From NCBI GenBank assembly GCA_019096065.1, contig JAGUCH010000002.1:10366501-10430500 (forward strand): a stretch of 64,000 nt of DNA, in the 5' to 3' direction. This document shows, piece after piece, positions 1 to 10,483 of the stretch. The stretch's first letter is position 1, and every line of letters starts with the position of its first letter. This stretch comes from Paracyclopina nana. Its lineage: Eukaryota; Arthropoda; Copepoda; Cyclopoida; Cyclopettidae. A program made the translations under genes and the position numbers. The notes beneath the pieces were generated by a model. That model was given only the letters and a program-made list of their open reading frames with translations. It did not search any database and was not told the origin of the DNA.

Positions 1-775
1 ATCGTAGGTGTCTGAATGTTTTCACTTCGGCATATTGGGCATTTGCTTTGCCTTTCTCGAACGTGAGGTGCTTCTGGAGTGGGAATAGCAAGATTATCTG
101 AGTGCTTTCTGCGTTCTCTCCACAGTGATAAAAACTGGAGCGCGAATGACCCCAGGTTCACAGCAACGGATAAATAAGATAAATCTTGGGCTCTTTCAGG
201 TGACGACCATTGAAGTTCCGATCCGTCCAACCAATGCAAGACTGAATGGTACCTGGAATTGACGTATTTACTGGTTGCCTATGTAGGACGAACTCGGAGG
301 AAATCAGTACTTTGACCTTCCAGTTGAATACAGCACTTTCAGCCACAAATCTAGTCCGTCAAAAAGCATTGTGATCATTGGGACAAGTACCCGAACGGCT
401 TCCTTCACGGTGTTCGATTGCACATTCCATTCACCGTAGACAATGAACTTTTCGTAAAGCCACTGCAGCTTTAACTTGATGTAGGGTATCAAGACATGAA
501 CTGCCAATGAGGAGCCTTGTCCACGCCTCTTTCTTGAGAGCCCGTAGAAATGCTCGCTCATCAAACATTCGTGATGGACCAAGGAGTTTCTGTTGAGTAG
601 CCAAACCACCAAAGTGCTCAGCTCGTCAGACATATTCAAAAGCCGCTTGAAAGGCTGCGATTGGACTTGATTAGAAGCAGCAGCAAAACTAAAGATTCGA
701 TGATTAAAATCTGAGCATTCAGCCGGATCTAGTTTACCTAGCTAGGTGCTTTAGGGACGGTATCAACGAAGCCAT
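1..775 (-). CDS. PEX12: PEX12 peroxisome assembly RING protein (partial, C-terminus off the left edge)
   Basis: RING E3 component of the peroxisomal membrane complex that ubiquitinates and recycles the import receptor PEX5. Exons on the minus strand are 775-738, 688-317 and 252-1; junctions are phase 2 and the frame stays open for 220 residues. Introns are 49 and 64 nt. Recognisable PEX12 landmarks are SEHFYGL, then LIPYIKLKLQWL, a hydrophobic helix around LGSFALQFLSLW, the linker LAIPTPEAPHV, and CPICRSEN, which is the start of the degenerate C-terminal RING. The N-terminal leader is shorter than in vertebrate PEX12. I chose the ATG at 775 because the 38-nt first exon splices in frame to exon 2. 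The rest of the RING lies before base 1. It is divergent to the dehydratase gene. Identity is by remembered family motifs, not a search. Confidence 0.85.
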
Positions 776-1005
776 CAACCCATCTGAAGCGAGCAGAACG
801 TAAATCGGTGGCCTCTTGGGGTCGAAATTGGAATTGGTGAGGGGTGACCAAAACATGGTTAGCGGCGCATGGGGCTGCTGCGTTATCGCACAATCCTATC
901 AGTCAACTAGCGGAAGAAAACGCTTGATTGTCACTCAACCTACCAAGACCTTTAGCCTGGCGTACTGTTGTGTACGTGTTCAGTGGCTGTTAAGCAGCAA
1001 AGAAA
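776..1005. promoter_or_regulatory. Shared divergent promoter between PEX12 and the dehydratase
   Basis: The two start codons lie 230 bp apart on opposite strands, so both 5' UTRs and core promoters must sit in this gap unless non-coding first exons exist elsewhere. I see no clear TATA box. The bidirectional role is inferred from the layout. Confidence 0.5.
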
Positions 1006-2500
1006 ATGGACAATCTTCTTACTAAGGATGATTTTCGAAGAGCCCTTGAAGTTGTCGGATCTAGCTCCTTGAATATCTGGCCCACGCCCACCATAGAAGT
1101 TGCTAATCATGAGAAAAAGTAAGTTAAAGTAGAGCCATTTCATATGTGCCCATATCCGCAAGCCTTTCAACAGATTCTCCATGTTTGAAACGGGCCTGGC
1201 TTTGCCACCATGCGCGGTGTACTTAAAGCTTGAGAGCATGCAGAACATCAATTCTTTCAAGATCAGAGGCATTGCTAACCAATTCGCTGCCAAAAAGGTT
1301 GACGAGGGAGAAGCAGCTTGTCACTATGTCTGCAGGTATTTGACGCCTAGATGGCTGGGGTGGTTTTTTCTAAATGGTGGTTGCAGGCAATTACGGCCGA
1401 ACCTTTGCGTATGCATCCCATGCTCTTGGCATGCGCAACAATTTAGTTCTGATGCCTGACACGACTCCTGCATACAGAGAGCAGCTCGTGCGGAAGTACG
1501 GAGTAGCCGTCAAATTGATGCCATCTCCGCAACTTTTGGACGGGATAAGACAAGTACTCCTAAGCAATGCCTTTCTTTAAAATTAGCTATTTCAGTACGA
1601 AACTTTGCGTTGCAAGTTCCAGCAGAACGGTTACACTTTCATGCACCCGATCGATGACCAAGACCTCATCGCGGGCTACGGCACTTTGGGCTGTGAGATA
1701 TTGAAAGATGTCCCCCAAGTTGACTTTATTCTCGTCTGTTGCGGGGGCGGTGGCCTGCTTGCTGGAGTCGCCTCATATTTGTCCTACTTTGCGGACAAAA
1801 AAGTACGCATTTTTGGCGTCGAGCCAGAAACTGCCTGTGGAATGATGAGCTCGCTTCAGGTGAGCAAAAAGTAACCGATTTTTGTGAGAATCACGGAATG
1901 CTCTTTGTTTCCTAGGCAGGGTACGCAGTTGAGTGTCCAGGTGCCAAGAGCATTGCCCATGGCCTTGCTCCTCCATTGGCAGGGAAAGCTGCGTTCAACC
2001 ACATCCAAAGATTCGTCGAGGATATTTTGTTGGTGACTGATGATGATCTTAAGTAAGGATTCACCTTCCAGTGCTTTGAGTCCGTACATGGTCACAGAAT
2101 GGATTTTTTGGCAGTGGAGGTCCCTTAAGAAACCTATACAGTTATGCAAGGGAAACTTAGCATTCAGTGAAATCAGCAATTTAGCTAAACTCTTCAATTT
2201 TATCTGAGTATTTACGCATATATGTAATACATGACTTTGTTATTTTGAAAACTAGATTTGCGGTCAAATGGGCCTTCAACAATGGCTTGGTTGTCGAGGC
2301 CTCTGGGGCTGCCAGCCTGGCAGCATTTTTAACTGGAAAAGTATGTTGAGCCCTTCTCTAGCCAAGCTATAGTATAGTATCTTCATTTCTAAAAGCTGGA
2401 AGCCAGAGTCGAGCCGGACGCGTTGAAGGGGGCCAACGTGGTGATCGTGGTGACTGGAAGTAACATCAGCCCGGAGGAATTGATCACTTTGGACGTTTAG
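1006..2500 (+). CDS. PLP-dependent L-serine/L-threonine dehydratase (fold type II; serine racemase family)
   Basis: Likely deaminates serine or threonine to a 2-oxo acid plus ammonia using pyridoxal phosphate, in the cytosol. Exons: 1006-1118, 1174-1335, 1387-1553, 1596-1859, 1916-2052, 2256-2340, 2396-2500. About 344 residues, normal for the family. The PLP lysine lies in SFKIRG (from about 1253), the phosphate-contact motif is SAGNYG (split by the intron at 1336-1386), and the glycine loop is GGGGLLAG (about 1744). SIAHGLAPPLAGK and VVVTGSN are also typical. Introns are 42-56 nt except one of 203 nt. The summed exon length is one base over a multiple of three. Between SFKIRG and SAGNYG the reading frame must shift by one base near 1303-1320, so this is either a sequence error, a real lesion or an unusual splice. 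All other junctions are in frame. Resembles invertebrate threonine ammonia-lyase-like enzymes more than mammalian serine racemase; the substrate is not proven. Confidence 0.83.
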
Positions 2501-2507
2501 ATATCTC

Positions 2508-2513
2508 AATAAA
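2508..2513 (+). terminator. Poly(A) signal of the dehydratase gene
   Basis: AATAAA lies 8 bases after the TAG stop at 2498-2500, the expected place for a very short 3' UTR. Confidence 0.7.
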
Positions 2514-2689
2514 GGTGTCATGATTTCTTTCATTTGAGCATATTAGCTAGATAAAGGTAGTGCGCATGATCTACTCTGCCAGCTGCTTTCTCCTCTCGCT
2601 CCGTGAATTATTAAGCAAGCAGGACTTGAGGTAACAGGTAATAATATACAAGGCTGAGCAGTTGGATTGTTGCAGCCCAAATCAGAGCT

Positions 2690-5563
2690 ATGGCCGTTTT
2701 CAATGGATCGTTGAACAAGTCAGTCCTTGACAGGTTTATGGCGTTGGACCTATCCGGCAGCAGAAAGGTAGTTACCATTATTCCCAGGATCAGGAGTGAA
2801 CATTTGGCATATTGCAGACGCAGTGCATGTACATATGGATCGATGGGACGGGCGAGCATCTGAGGGCCAAGACCAGGACGGTGGACTTTGTGCCCAAGGA
2901 GCCGAAGGAGCTGCCCATTTGGAACTTTGACGGGAGCTCCACGAGCCAGGCCGAGGGCTCGAACTCGGACGTGTACCTTTACCCGATCGCACTGTACAGG
3001 GACCCGTTTCGCTTGGGCGAGAACAAGCTCGTGCTGTGCGAGACGTACAAGTACAACAAGAAGCCGACTGAGACCAACCACCGCAAGTCGTGTCTCGACG
3101 CCATGGAGAGGGCCAAGAACGAGCACCCTTGGTTCGGCATCGAGCAGGAGTACACGCTCTTCGACCAAGACAACCACCCCTTCGGATGGCCCAAGAACGG
3201 CTTTCCCGGCCCCCAGGGCCCCTACTACTGCGGCGTGGGGGCCAACAGGGTGTATGGCCGCGATATCGTCGAAGCTCACTACAGGGCCTGCCTGTACGCG
3301 GGGGTCAGCATCGCTGGCTCCAACGCTGAGGTCATGCCGGCACAGTGGGAGTTCCAGGTGGGGCCCTGCGAGGGCATCCAGATGGGCGACGACCTCTGGC
3401 TGAGCAGGTTCCTTCTTCACCGCACCGCCGAGGAGTTTGGCGTTGTCGTCTCCATGGATCCCAAGCCGATGAAGGTGATCTTTACACTTAATTCAATCGA
3501 GCATCCAAATAACTCATGACATGCACAGGGGGACTGGAATGGCGCCGGAGCCCACACCAACTTCTCCACGCAAAAGATGCGCGACGAGGGTGGCCTCACC
3601 GAGATCGAGCGGGCCATTGACAAGCTCTCCAGGCATCACATTCGACACATTAAGGCATACGACCCCCACGAAGGTAACCGAAACAAGCCTTCTATAAATA
3701 ATATATAGTGTACGCGCGTACAGCCTCTTCCGGAGACATACCAGTTTGGAAAGCTTTTTCCACATCTCTTGCTCCCATGATAAAAATTAGTTAAAATGAG
3801 GATTGTAGGTTGTTTTAGGGGCTTTTTTCGGGACTTCGAATCCAGATTTTAACAATTATTTGGAAACAGTAATTCTTGAATTTGTCGCACTATCTGTATT
3901 CAAAGGTCTCAGGACTTTTGCCCTTGGCCGTTTGCCCTTGGTCTATTTGCCCTTGGCCGTTTGCCCGTAGAGACTTTTGCCCATGAGACTTTTGCCCCTG
4001 GGAACTTTTGCCTGAGGCATATTTGCCCTTGAGACATTGCCCTTAGGGACGTTTGCCTTTGGGGACGTTTGCCCTTGAGGACGTTTGCCCTTGGGGACGT
4101 TTGCCCTTGGGGACGTTTGCCCTTGGGGACTTTTGCCCCTGAGGACTTTTGCCACTGGGGACTTTTGCCCCTGGGGACTTTTGCCCCTGGGGACTTTTGC
4201 CCTTGGAGACTTTTGCCCTTGGGGACTTTTGCCCTGGCCTTGGAGACTTTTGCCCTAGGGGACATTTGCCCTTGGGGACTTTAGCCCTTGAGAACTTTTG
4301 CCCTCCTAAACTTTTGCCCTTTGTGACATTGGCCTTTTGGGACTTTTGACTGTGGGTATTTTGGTTGTGGGGACTTTTGCCCATAAGGACTTTCTTTTGG
4401 TTGCTTTTACTATGTCCAGTAGATCAAAGGGCCTTGTGCACGCACACGGACAAAATTCAGATTTAATTTTCATTATTCTCTAATTGTAGGTTAAAAGCAA
4501 ACTATCAGAACTTCAAAAAAGTCTGAAAAGGGCAAAGGTCCCCAAGGGCAAATGTCCCCAAAGGGCAAAAGTCCCCAAGGGCAAAAGTCCCCAGGGGCAA
4601 AAGTCCCCAGGGGCAAAAGTCCCCAGGGGCAAAAGTCCCCAGGGGCAAAAGTCCCCAGGGGCAAAAGTCCCTAGCAAAAAAATTTAATTAACGTCTAGCA
4701 CCTACAGATTTCTTCTTTGGGGAATGAATAATATCAATGACCTCTCTGAAAAAAGAAGATCAAACTTTTTTATTTCATAAGGAAGTCAGTGAAATGCACT
4801 TAAATAGTAGAGATATTGGATGCCAAATTTATTACAGAAAATTAATTGAATTGGAAGTAATCAATTTTTAGCTTGGCTATATCTCCGTTTCTGTTCATCC
4901 TAGCGATTTTACTATCAAATAACCAAAGTTTTTTTTGTTTATTTTAATGGGGGTCATTGAAGATGAGCCCTTTTTGCATTAAACGTTTAAAAAATTATGT
5001 TACTGGAAGCGATGGGCCAGGATTTTTATTTTATCGCCAAATGAGCCCTTGGGACTCATGCTTTCAGAAAATATATAATTCTTGGGTGTTGTAAATAATT
5101 TGGGCTATATAGGTCCTTTGTCAAGTCAAGAGCCAATAAGGAAAATCAGCATAACCAGGAGACGTAACTTGACTTTTTAACATAGTCAGATCACAGCTAG
5201 CTCGCGCGCTCAGCTCAACCTGACTTAACTGGTTCTTTACCGTTCTATACTATGCTGATTATATTTGTATGTTATTTCAAAATTAGGCAAAGACAACGAA
5301 CGAAGGCTGACTGGACTTCACGAAACGTCCTCTATACACGACTTTTCGGCTGGAGTGGCCAACCGAGGCTGCTCCATTCGCATTCCAAGAGACGTGGCGG
5401 AGAAACGATGCGGTTACCTCGAGGACCGGAGGCCATCCTCTAATTGCGACCCCTACCAAGTAGGACTTTTAGATCAAAACCATCGCTAAAAACATAGTAT
5501 TAACAATCATTTTCTTGCCAGGTTACCGAAGCTCTGGTAAAAACTTGCTGCCTTGATGAATAG
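2690..5563 (+). CDS. GS: Glutamine synthetase (type II, eukaryotic)
   Basis: ATP-dependent ligation of ammonia to glutamate; nitrogen assimilation and ammonia detoxification. Exons: 2690-2767, 2818-3474, 3529-3673, 5287-5459, 5522-5563; all junctions are in frame (phases 0, 0, 1, 0) and the product is 364 aa, close to the usual ~370. Landmarks: [23 protein letters not shown], the metal/substrate segment [43 protein letters not shown] and [12 protein letters not shown]. The C-terminus stops at CCLDE, a few residues short of vertebrate enzymes. A plausible splice acceptor just before the ATG (ending about 2674) suggests a non-coding first exon. Intron 3 (1,613 nt) is far larger than the others (50-62 nt) because it holds a fold-back element, an old repeat and a decayed MITE. 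Confidence 0.97.
3906..4675. repeat. Fold-back element FB1: inverted arms of 16-bp tandem units
   Basis: Left arm (about 3909-4385) is a tandem array of the 16-mer GGGGACTTTTGCCCTT with variants; right arm (about 4545-4672) is the same unit in reverse complement. Between them is a unique spacer of about 150 bp containing CTATGTCCAGTAGATC. The same spacer, reverse-complemented, sits between arrays at 19.8-20.4 kb, so these are copies of one mobile element. It lies inside glutamine synthetase intron 3. Long open frames in the arrays (SPQGQK-type peptides) come from the repeat itself. Confidence 0.85.
4676..5129. repeat. Old dispersed repeat in glutamine synthetase intron 3
   Basis: AT-rich sequence with diverged similarity to 24090-24480: both carry TTTTTTATTTCATAAG near one end, a GGCCAGGATTTT block, CCTTGGGAC and TTCAGAAAATATATA in the same order. 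No coding potential seen. An ancient interspersed element of unknown class. Confidence 0.5.
5130..5262. repeat. Decayed copy of the AGCCCGG MITE family
   Basis: Contains GGAAAATCAGCATA, GGAGACGTAACTTGACTTTT, the AGCTAGCTCGCGCGCTCAGC core and a final CTATGCTGATTA, as in the intact 154-bp copies at 44277-44430 and 55744-55897. The terminal CCGGTTCCAAC repeats are lost, so it is a truncated relic. Confidence 0.75.
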
Positions 5564-5942
5564 GCTCTTGACCTCAAATTGCAACACGTGCATGCACGGC
5601 TTTGTATCAGACCACTTATGTATTCCTTGTACGCTAGCAAAGAACGTAATTAAACGTATCCAGCATTGGGTCGTGTGACATTCGATTTACCTAAAATGGC
5701 CGAAGAAGTGTAATGACTGACTCTCAGAGACTGGGTATATACCCTATAACGTAGCGCTTCTATAACAAGTGACGAAGGACCTAATGATAGGGTGAGAGAT
5801 AAAATTACAAAATTTCCGTCTCGAACTGACATAATGGACGGCCCTGTACGTAGTGTTATATACTAAAAGTGCTTTAAAAACTGAGCCACTTAGTACTTCA
5901 GAGCCAACTTAACATTCTGACTAAGTAGAGCTAGATCTCTAA
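5564..5942. other. Intergenic stretch after glutamine synthetase, nothing recognised
   Basis: About 380 bp between the glutamine synthetase stop and the outer MITE at 5943. It should contain the 3' UTR. There is no AATAAA; AATTAAA near 5648 could act as a variant signal. No gene or repeat recognised. Confidence 0.4.
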
Positions 5943-6711
5943 TGCCCTGTTCATGTAAAGAATGCCTTAAGGTATGTAAAAAATTATCATAAGGAAAAGT
6001 GAATCCGTTGCTGACTTCCACTCTACGAGTTCAGCTTGGGGCCGAGCAGTGTTTTTAATGGCAATTTTTGCTATTTGTCTCATGGTTTTCAGCAGAGACT
6101 TATATAGAAAGAGAAGTGCTACTTCTTGCATTCTCACTGCACGCGAGCGCGCGCCAAGTGCTACAAGTGATTTTAAAAACATTTGGGTCAGCTTTTCTAA
6201 TAAAATAGTCAGGGGGCTGCAATGATCCAGAAAGGAAAACGCCAACTGGCACCTCTGTTTTACAACTTTTAATTCCTAATAGTTGTGAAAATATTTATAA
6301 AAGACAAAAGATAGCCCTAGCAAAATTGAGCACCTCGTAAAATAGGACTATTTTGGCTTAGTGGACTCATTTAGGAGTTATTAGCAACCAAAAATCTGCC
6401 CCGGCCCAAATTCAGGCAGCTGCGACCAAAATTCTATTGTAGTCTCTTTTCGGGCATGCAGCAGATCTGCCCCTTAAGCCGCGCCCAGTAGCTCTTCTCT
6501 TGTTATATAAAGGGCGTTCTCATATTCAAAGATTTGTCTGGTTGAATAAGTTCGCCAGTCGACCTGACTTGATTAGTCCAGTACTGCAACAATTTTTTTG
6601 CCATGTACCAAGCAAATTGGTCTGGTCAACATAGCTTAACCAGGCTTAGCAGCTTGGCTGAGCAAAGCAAAACAAACAGTAAACAGTTGTAAAAATCATA
6701 ACTAGCTAAAA

Positions 6712-7857
6712 ATGTGCGATCTCAAATTCTTGGACGATTTGGAGTGCTTCGAAGCTCTAGAGAACGACTTGGAAGAAATCGATCGCGAAAATGGAGCAGT
6801 TGGTATTACCAATACATTGCCTCGACGAGCTGTAAGAGATCAGCAGAACCCTCTTGAATATTTTTCTAATCGTGAATTCAAAAGTCATCTTGGCTTTACA
6901 AAAGAAGGTTTCCAACATATTTTGGGCATATTTGGCCCAAAACTTTTATCAAGGAAGAGGAGGGATGTCCAAGTACCCCCATTGCTAAGACTTGCTACAT
7001 TTTTGTGCTACTTGAGATCAAACGGATTTTACAGGACTGTCTCTGCTTTGACATTCATTCAATTGAGTGTGGCAACCATTGAAAGGGTGGTTAATAATGT
7101 TGCTCAAGCAATCGCAGATGAAATGAAAACGTATGTTTGCTTCCCAGATGTGTCAGAACAAAAATACATTTCTGCACGTTTTTATGATGATTACCAATTC
7201 CCAGGGATCATTGGTGTGATTGATGGCTCTCAGATCAGGATATCTAAGCCTAAGTTTGTGGACAAGGTTTTGCAGCCAAAGTTCTATAATCGTAAGGGAT
7301 TCTACAGTTGGAATTGCTGTGCTGTAGTTGATGACAAGCTCAAGTTCAGATGGATTGTGTGCAAACATCCAGGATCCTGTCATGACTCTCGAATTTACAA
7401 TGAGTCCAATTTAAAAGCCTTGCTTGAATCACAATTCAATGAAAAATTCCCATTGTTTTTAATCGGTGATGAGGGCTTCCAAAATCAGAAGTCTCTTCTG
7501 GTGCCAATAAGAGATGATCGTGTGCAAAATGAAGCTCAAAAAAAGTTCAATGACTGTTTGAGAAAGCCCAAAGTGAAGGTCGAAAATGCATTTGGTTTAT
7601 GGAAAGGTCGATTTCCAGCATTGCTTTATGGTCTCAGGAAAGAAAAGATGGAGAATTCTCAAGCTACTGTCTATGCTAGTGCAGTTCTCCATAATATTGC
7701 TATTGATCTACATGAGGCAAGTGAAGTGGACATTGATCTACAAAAAAAATTTGATGAGTTAATGACTCGTTTGGCACTTTCAAGCATTGCAGAGGATGGC
7801 TTGGCAGAAGAAAACAAGTTTGTGAGAAACCTCATCATTCGTCGTCATTTTTCTTAG
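6712..7857 (+). CDS. Harbinger transposase (DDE_Tnp_4 nuclease), intact
   Basis: Single-exon 381-aa ORF, the usual length for Harbinger transposases. An N-terminal helix-turn-helix-like region (about residues 60-140, FTKEGFQHILGIFG... then FLCYLRSNGFYRTVS) precedes an RNase-H-like nuclease. Catalytic acids are visible: D in GVIDGSQIRI, D in IGDEGFQ, and E in VENAFGLWKGRF. FYNRKGFYSWNCCAVVDD is also typical. It acts in the nucleus on the element's terminal repeats, normally with the accessory protein encoded on the other strand. No frameshift or stop. The ATG lies about 200 bp inside the left end of the transposon. Confidence 0.94.
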   Translation: MCDLKFLDDLECFEALENDLEEIDRENGAVGITNTLPRRAVRDQQNPLEYFSNREFKSHLGFTKEGFQHILGIFGPKLLSRKRRDVQVPPLLRLATFLCYLRSNGFYRTVSALTFIQLSVATIERVVNNVAQAIADEMKTYVCFPDVSEQKYISARFYDDYQFPGIIGVIDGSQIRISKPKFVDKVLQPKFYNRKGFYSWNCCAVVDDKLKFRWIVCKHPGSCHDSRIYNESNLKALLESQFNEKFPLFLIGDEGFQNQKSLLVPIRDDRVQNEAQKKFNDCLRKPKVKVENAFGLWKGRFPALLYGLRKEKMENSQATVYASAVLHNIAIDLHEASEVDIDLQKKFDELMTRLALSSIAEDGLAEENKFVRNLIIRRHFS

Positions 7858-8243
7858 TAAAATAAATGCAGCAATCACCTTTTAAAACTCTGGGTTCCAT
7901 TTTTCATCATTGTATATAAATATTTCTACTCCATCGATTTCAGAAATCACGTGACACGACGCTGTTAGAAATCAAGGTGTGTTGAGCTCTGATTGGCCAA
8001 TTATTACAGATGACCGGCCTACGTAGATTACATTAATATTTTCATTGGTTCTAGCAAAAATAGTTAAGACAATAGTAGAAAAGGATGGCTGATGCAAATG
8101 TAAGCCCAGTACAAATTGTAAATGATGCTAACTAAGGTGTGGATGTATATAAAAATTAATTTTATTAAAACAATGCATAGAAATTTCATAGGAAAATTGC
8201 TCCATTCCTTAAATATCAATACTGCTGTGATGTCCTCTGTTGG

Positions 8244-10483
8244 TTAAATCTGGCTGGCATTGCTGTCAAACACTTCATCAGAGATTGCACCTAAATAAAA
8301 AATGCATGAAATGTCCTTTTAAATAAAAGATAAGCAGTAAATACCATTATAAAAATTGATGTCTGACAAGATTGCTGAGTCCAATCTCCGAATTGAAGCA
8401 GAGCTTCCACTACGAGAAATGTTGTCACTCCTTTCACTTCTCCCACTCCTTGAGCTTGCAACAAAGCTACTTCCCATCCTCATTGCAAACATTTTTTTCT
8501 CCTGCTCAAGCCTCAATTGAAAAAGTTGCTCCTCTCGATCATTTTTCCTTGCATTATTTTCCAGCTCTTGTTTTTTCAAGTCTCGTCTGAAACAAGCTTC
8601 TTCCAACTCGGCAGTTAAGATCTTGATTCGGATATGATGCTCAGCTTGGCATTGCTCTTCCTCATACCTTGATTTTCTCATCAAATAATCATTTACGGAC
8701 TCCTCACGCATGACTTCTGCTGTCCTAATTTTGGTACGAAGGGGAACAACCTTGGCCCTGGACATTTCCTCCGTGGTAGCAGTGGCAGTAGTAGTTGCAG
8801 GAGTTGGGTCCTGAGCAGGTGCTGGAGTAGCGGCCGGAGTAGCGGCCGGAGTAGCGGCCGGAGTTGCGGCCAGAGTTGCGGCCGGAGTTGCGGCCGGAGT
8901 TGCGGCCGGAGTTGCGGCTGGAGTTGCGGCTGGAGTTGCGGCCGGAGTTGCGGCCAGAGTTGCCACAGGAGTTGCGGCTGGAGTAGCGGCCGGAGTAGCG
9001 GCGGCCAGAGTTGCGGCCGGAGTAGCGGCGGCCAGAGTTGCGGCCGGAGTTGCAGCCGGAGTAGCGGCTGGAGTAGCGGCCGGAGTAGCGGCTGGAGTAG
9101 CGGCCGGAGCAGGTGCCGGAGCCGGTGCAGGAGTAGCGGCCGGAGTAGCAGCCGGAGTAGCGGCCGGAGTACCTGGCCGGAGCCTGTCAGGAGTAGCGGC
9201 CGGAGTAGTGGCCGGAGTAGCGGCTGGAGTAGCGGCCGGAGTGCATGGCAGAGAAGAGGCTGGAGTGAATCCCAGAGTCAAAGTGGCTGAAACAAGAAAG
9301 GCTCACTTACTATTTGTTTTGGTTAACTTTTGAAGCAGTATGAGATCAGCGGCTGGCATTATCTTAGTACATTGTTCAAGTTTGTTTACAACTGGATTTT
9401 TTTCGTCAAACAAAGATGGGACCGTGAAGCTCCTAAAAAATATTTTATAAAAAATAATTTTTTTTCTATCACAGGGGAATTTGAAGGTGATTTAAATTAA
9501 ACTGAATTCCATGAGCAGGCACTCAGTTTATATTTTACCTTCTTTAACTGTTTCTTTGAATGGTTTAAGAAATTATTAGCTTTACTAAGTCTAGTGAGCA
9601 TCATAGGCCCATACTTATTATGAAGGATGATCAAAGCAACGAATTTTTTTATAGTTTTTCATCAAATAGTAGACCTGTAAATTTGCTGTTTTCTTTCCAA
9701 CATGTCAGCCATTCTTTTACCTGAATTGATCTCCTTTTTCCTCTTTTTGGTGATCGTCACAGTGGTGGCATTCTCTTGCACAATCTCCTCATCGCTGCCT
9801 TCAGAGCTACTTAAATCAGGAATGCCATCATACTCATTTGCATCCTGAAATTTAGAATATATTTAGAACTAAAAATTGACTTTCATATATTGTCATAATC
9901 TTGCTTACATCTCTTTGTTTAGGCCTTTTTTCAGCCTTTTTTCCTGCAACAATTTTCTGAGATGCAGTTGAAGGTCCTGGAACTCCAAGCATGGCATCTG
10001 AATCCCATTGTGTGGCAAAAGACAGGTCACCCTCACCCATGTCACATAGTTGTTGCAGCTCATGGATGGTCATTTGAACCTTTGATCTGGGTCCACCTCC
10101 AGTTGCCACCTCAGCAGCTTTTACTCTCGTCCTTTTTGATTTTAGCATCTTTTTCCTGAAAAGTCCATTAACAATTTCTTTACATTTGTAATTTACAAAG
10201 ACTTCACGTTTGTAAAAATGATGTTTAAGAGCCAATCAAAAAAGGGGCCAATTTTACAAACATCTATTAATTTGTGTCAAAACTGATAGTTCTACCTGTA
10301 ACTATATTTCCTGGAGAGTTTTCTGCCACAAATTGATTGACCAGTTCTTTTACAAAACTCTTTGGAAATATCTGTCCATATTTGGTGAAGCTTTTGAGGA
10401 TTTTTTTCTTTAGGTACGCCATATATTTTGGCCAATTCCACCAGCTCGTCCATTTCAGCCTCCCTGTCAGCCTTGTGATCCAT
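8244..10483 (-). CDS. Harbinger accessory Myb/SANT-like protein (spliced)
   Basis: DNA-binding partner that in known Harbinger elements brings the transposase into the nucleus and onto terminal repeats. I reconstruct exons 10483-10296, 10155-9909, 9844-9675, 9432-9311, 9259-8345 and 8290-8244; all junctions agree in phase and give 562 aa. N-terminus (residues 1-62) is a trihelix/SANT-like fold with [14 protein letters not shown] and [11 protein letters not shown] basic and acidic middle ([22 protein letters not shown]) follows, then a long Pro-Ala-Thr tandem repeat, then a charged coiled coil ([17 protein letters not shown]) and a Ser/Arg-rich tail. The start of exon 5 is ambiguous: 9286 would imply a 24-nt intron, 9259 a 51-nt intron; both keep frame and I prefer 9259. 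Confidence 0.8.
8817..9250. repeat. 12-bp minisatellite coding a PAAT repeat
   Basis: Tandem GGAGTAGCGGCC/GGAGTTGCGGCC units inside exon 5 of the accessory gene. On the minus strand every unit reads Pro-Ala-Ala-Thr, giving about 130 residues of P/A/T. The purine-pyrimidine variants mostly hit third codon positions, so the peptide is conserved through the array. Confidence 0.9.

Noticed and set aside
1303-1321. 19-nt intron in the dehydratase gene
   Set aside because: Would fix the frame but has a weak donor and is under half the shortest other intron here; a one-base error or lesion is more likely.
2611-3420. 269-aa ORF antisense to glutamine synthetase
   Set aside because: Shadow of a GC-rich coding exon; no homology, and the plus strand is clearly glutamine synthetase.
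3909-4384. Several ORFs of SPQGQK / PLGTFAP type in the 16-bp arrays (also at 16.2, 19.8 and 20.3 kb)
   Set aside because: Any stop-free 16-bp tandem repeat reads open in all three frames; no start context or splicing.
4533-4672. Regularly repeated 16-bp units considered as a CRISPR array
   Set aside because: Units are head-to-tail without unique spacers, in a spliced eukaryotic genome, with an inverted partner array.
8372-8590. 72-aa plus-strand ORF opposite the Harbinger accessory exon
   Set aside because: Antisense shadow; the minus strand has the coherent spliced protein.
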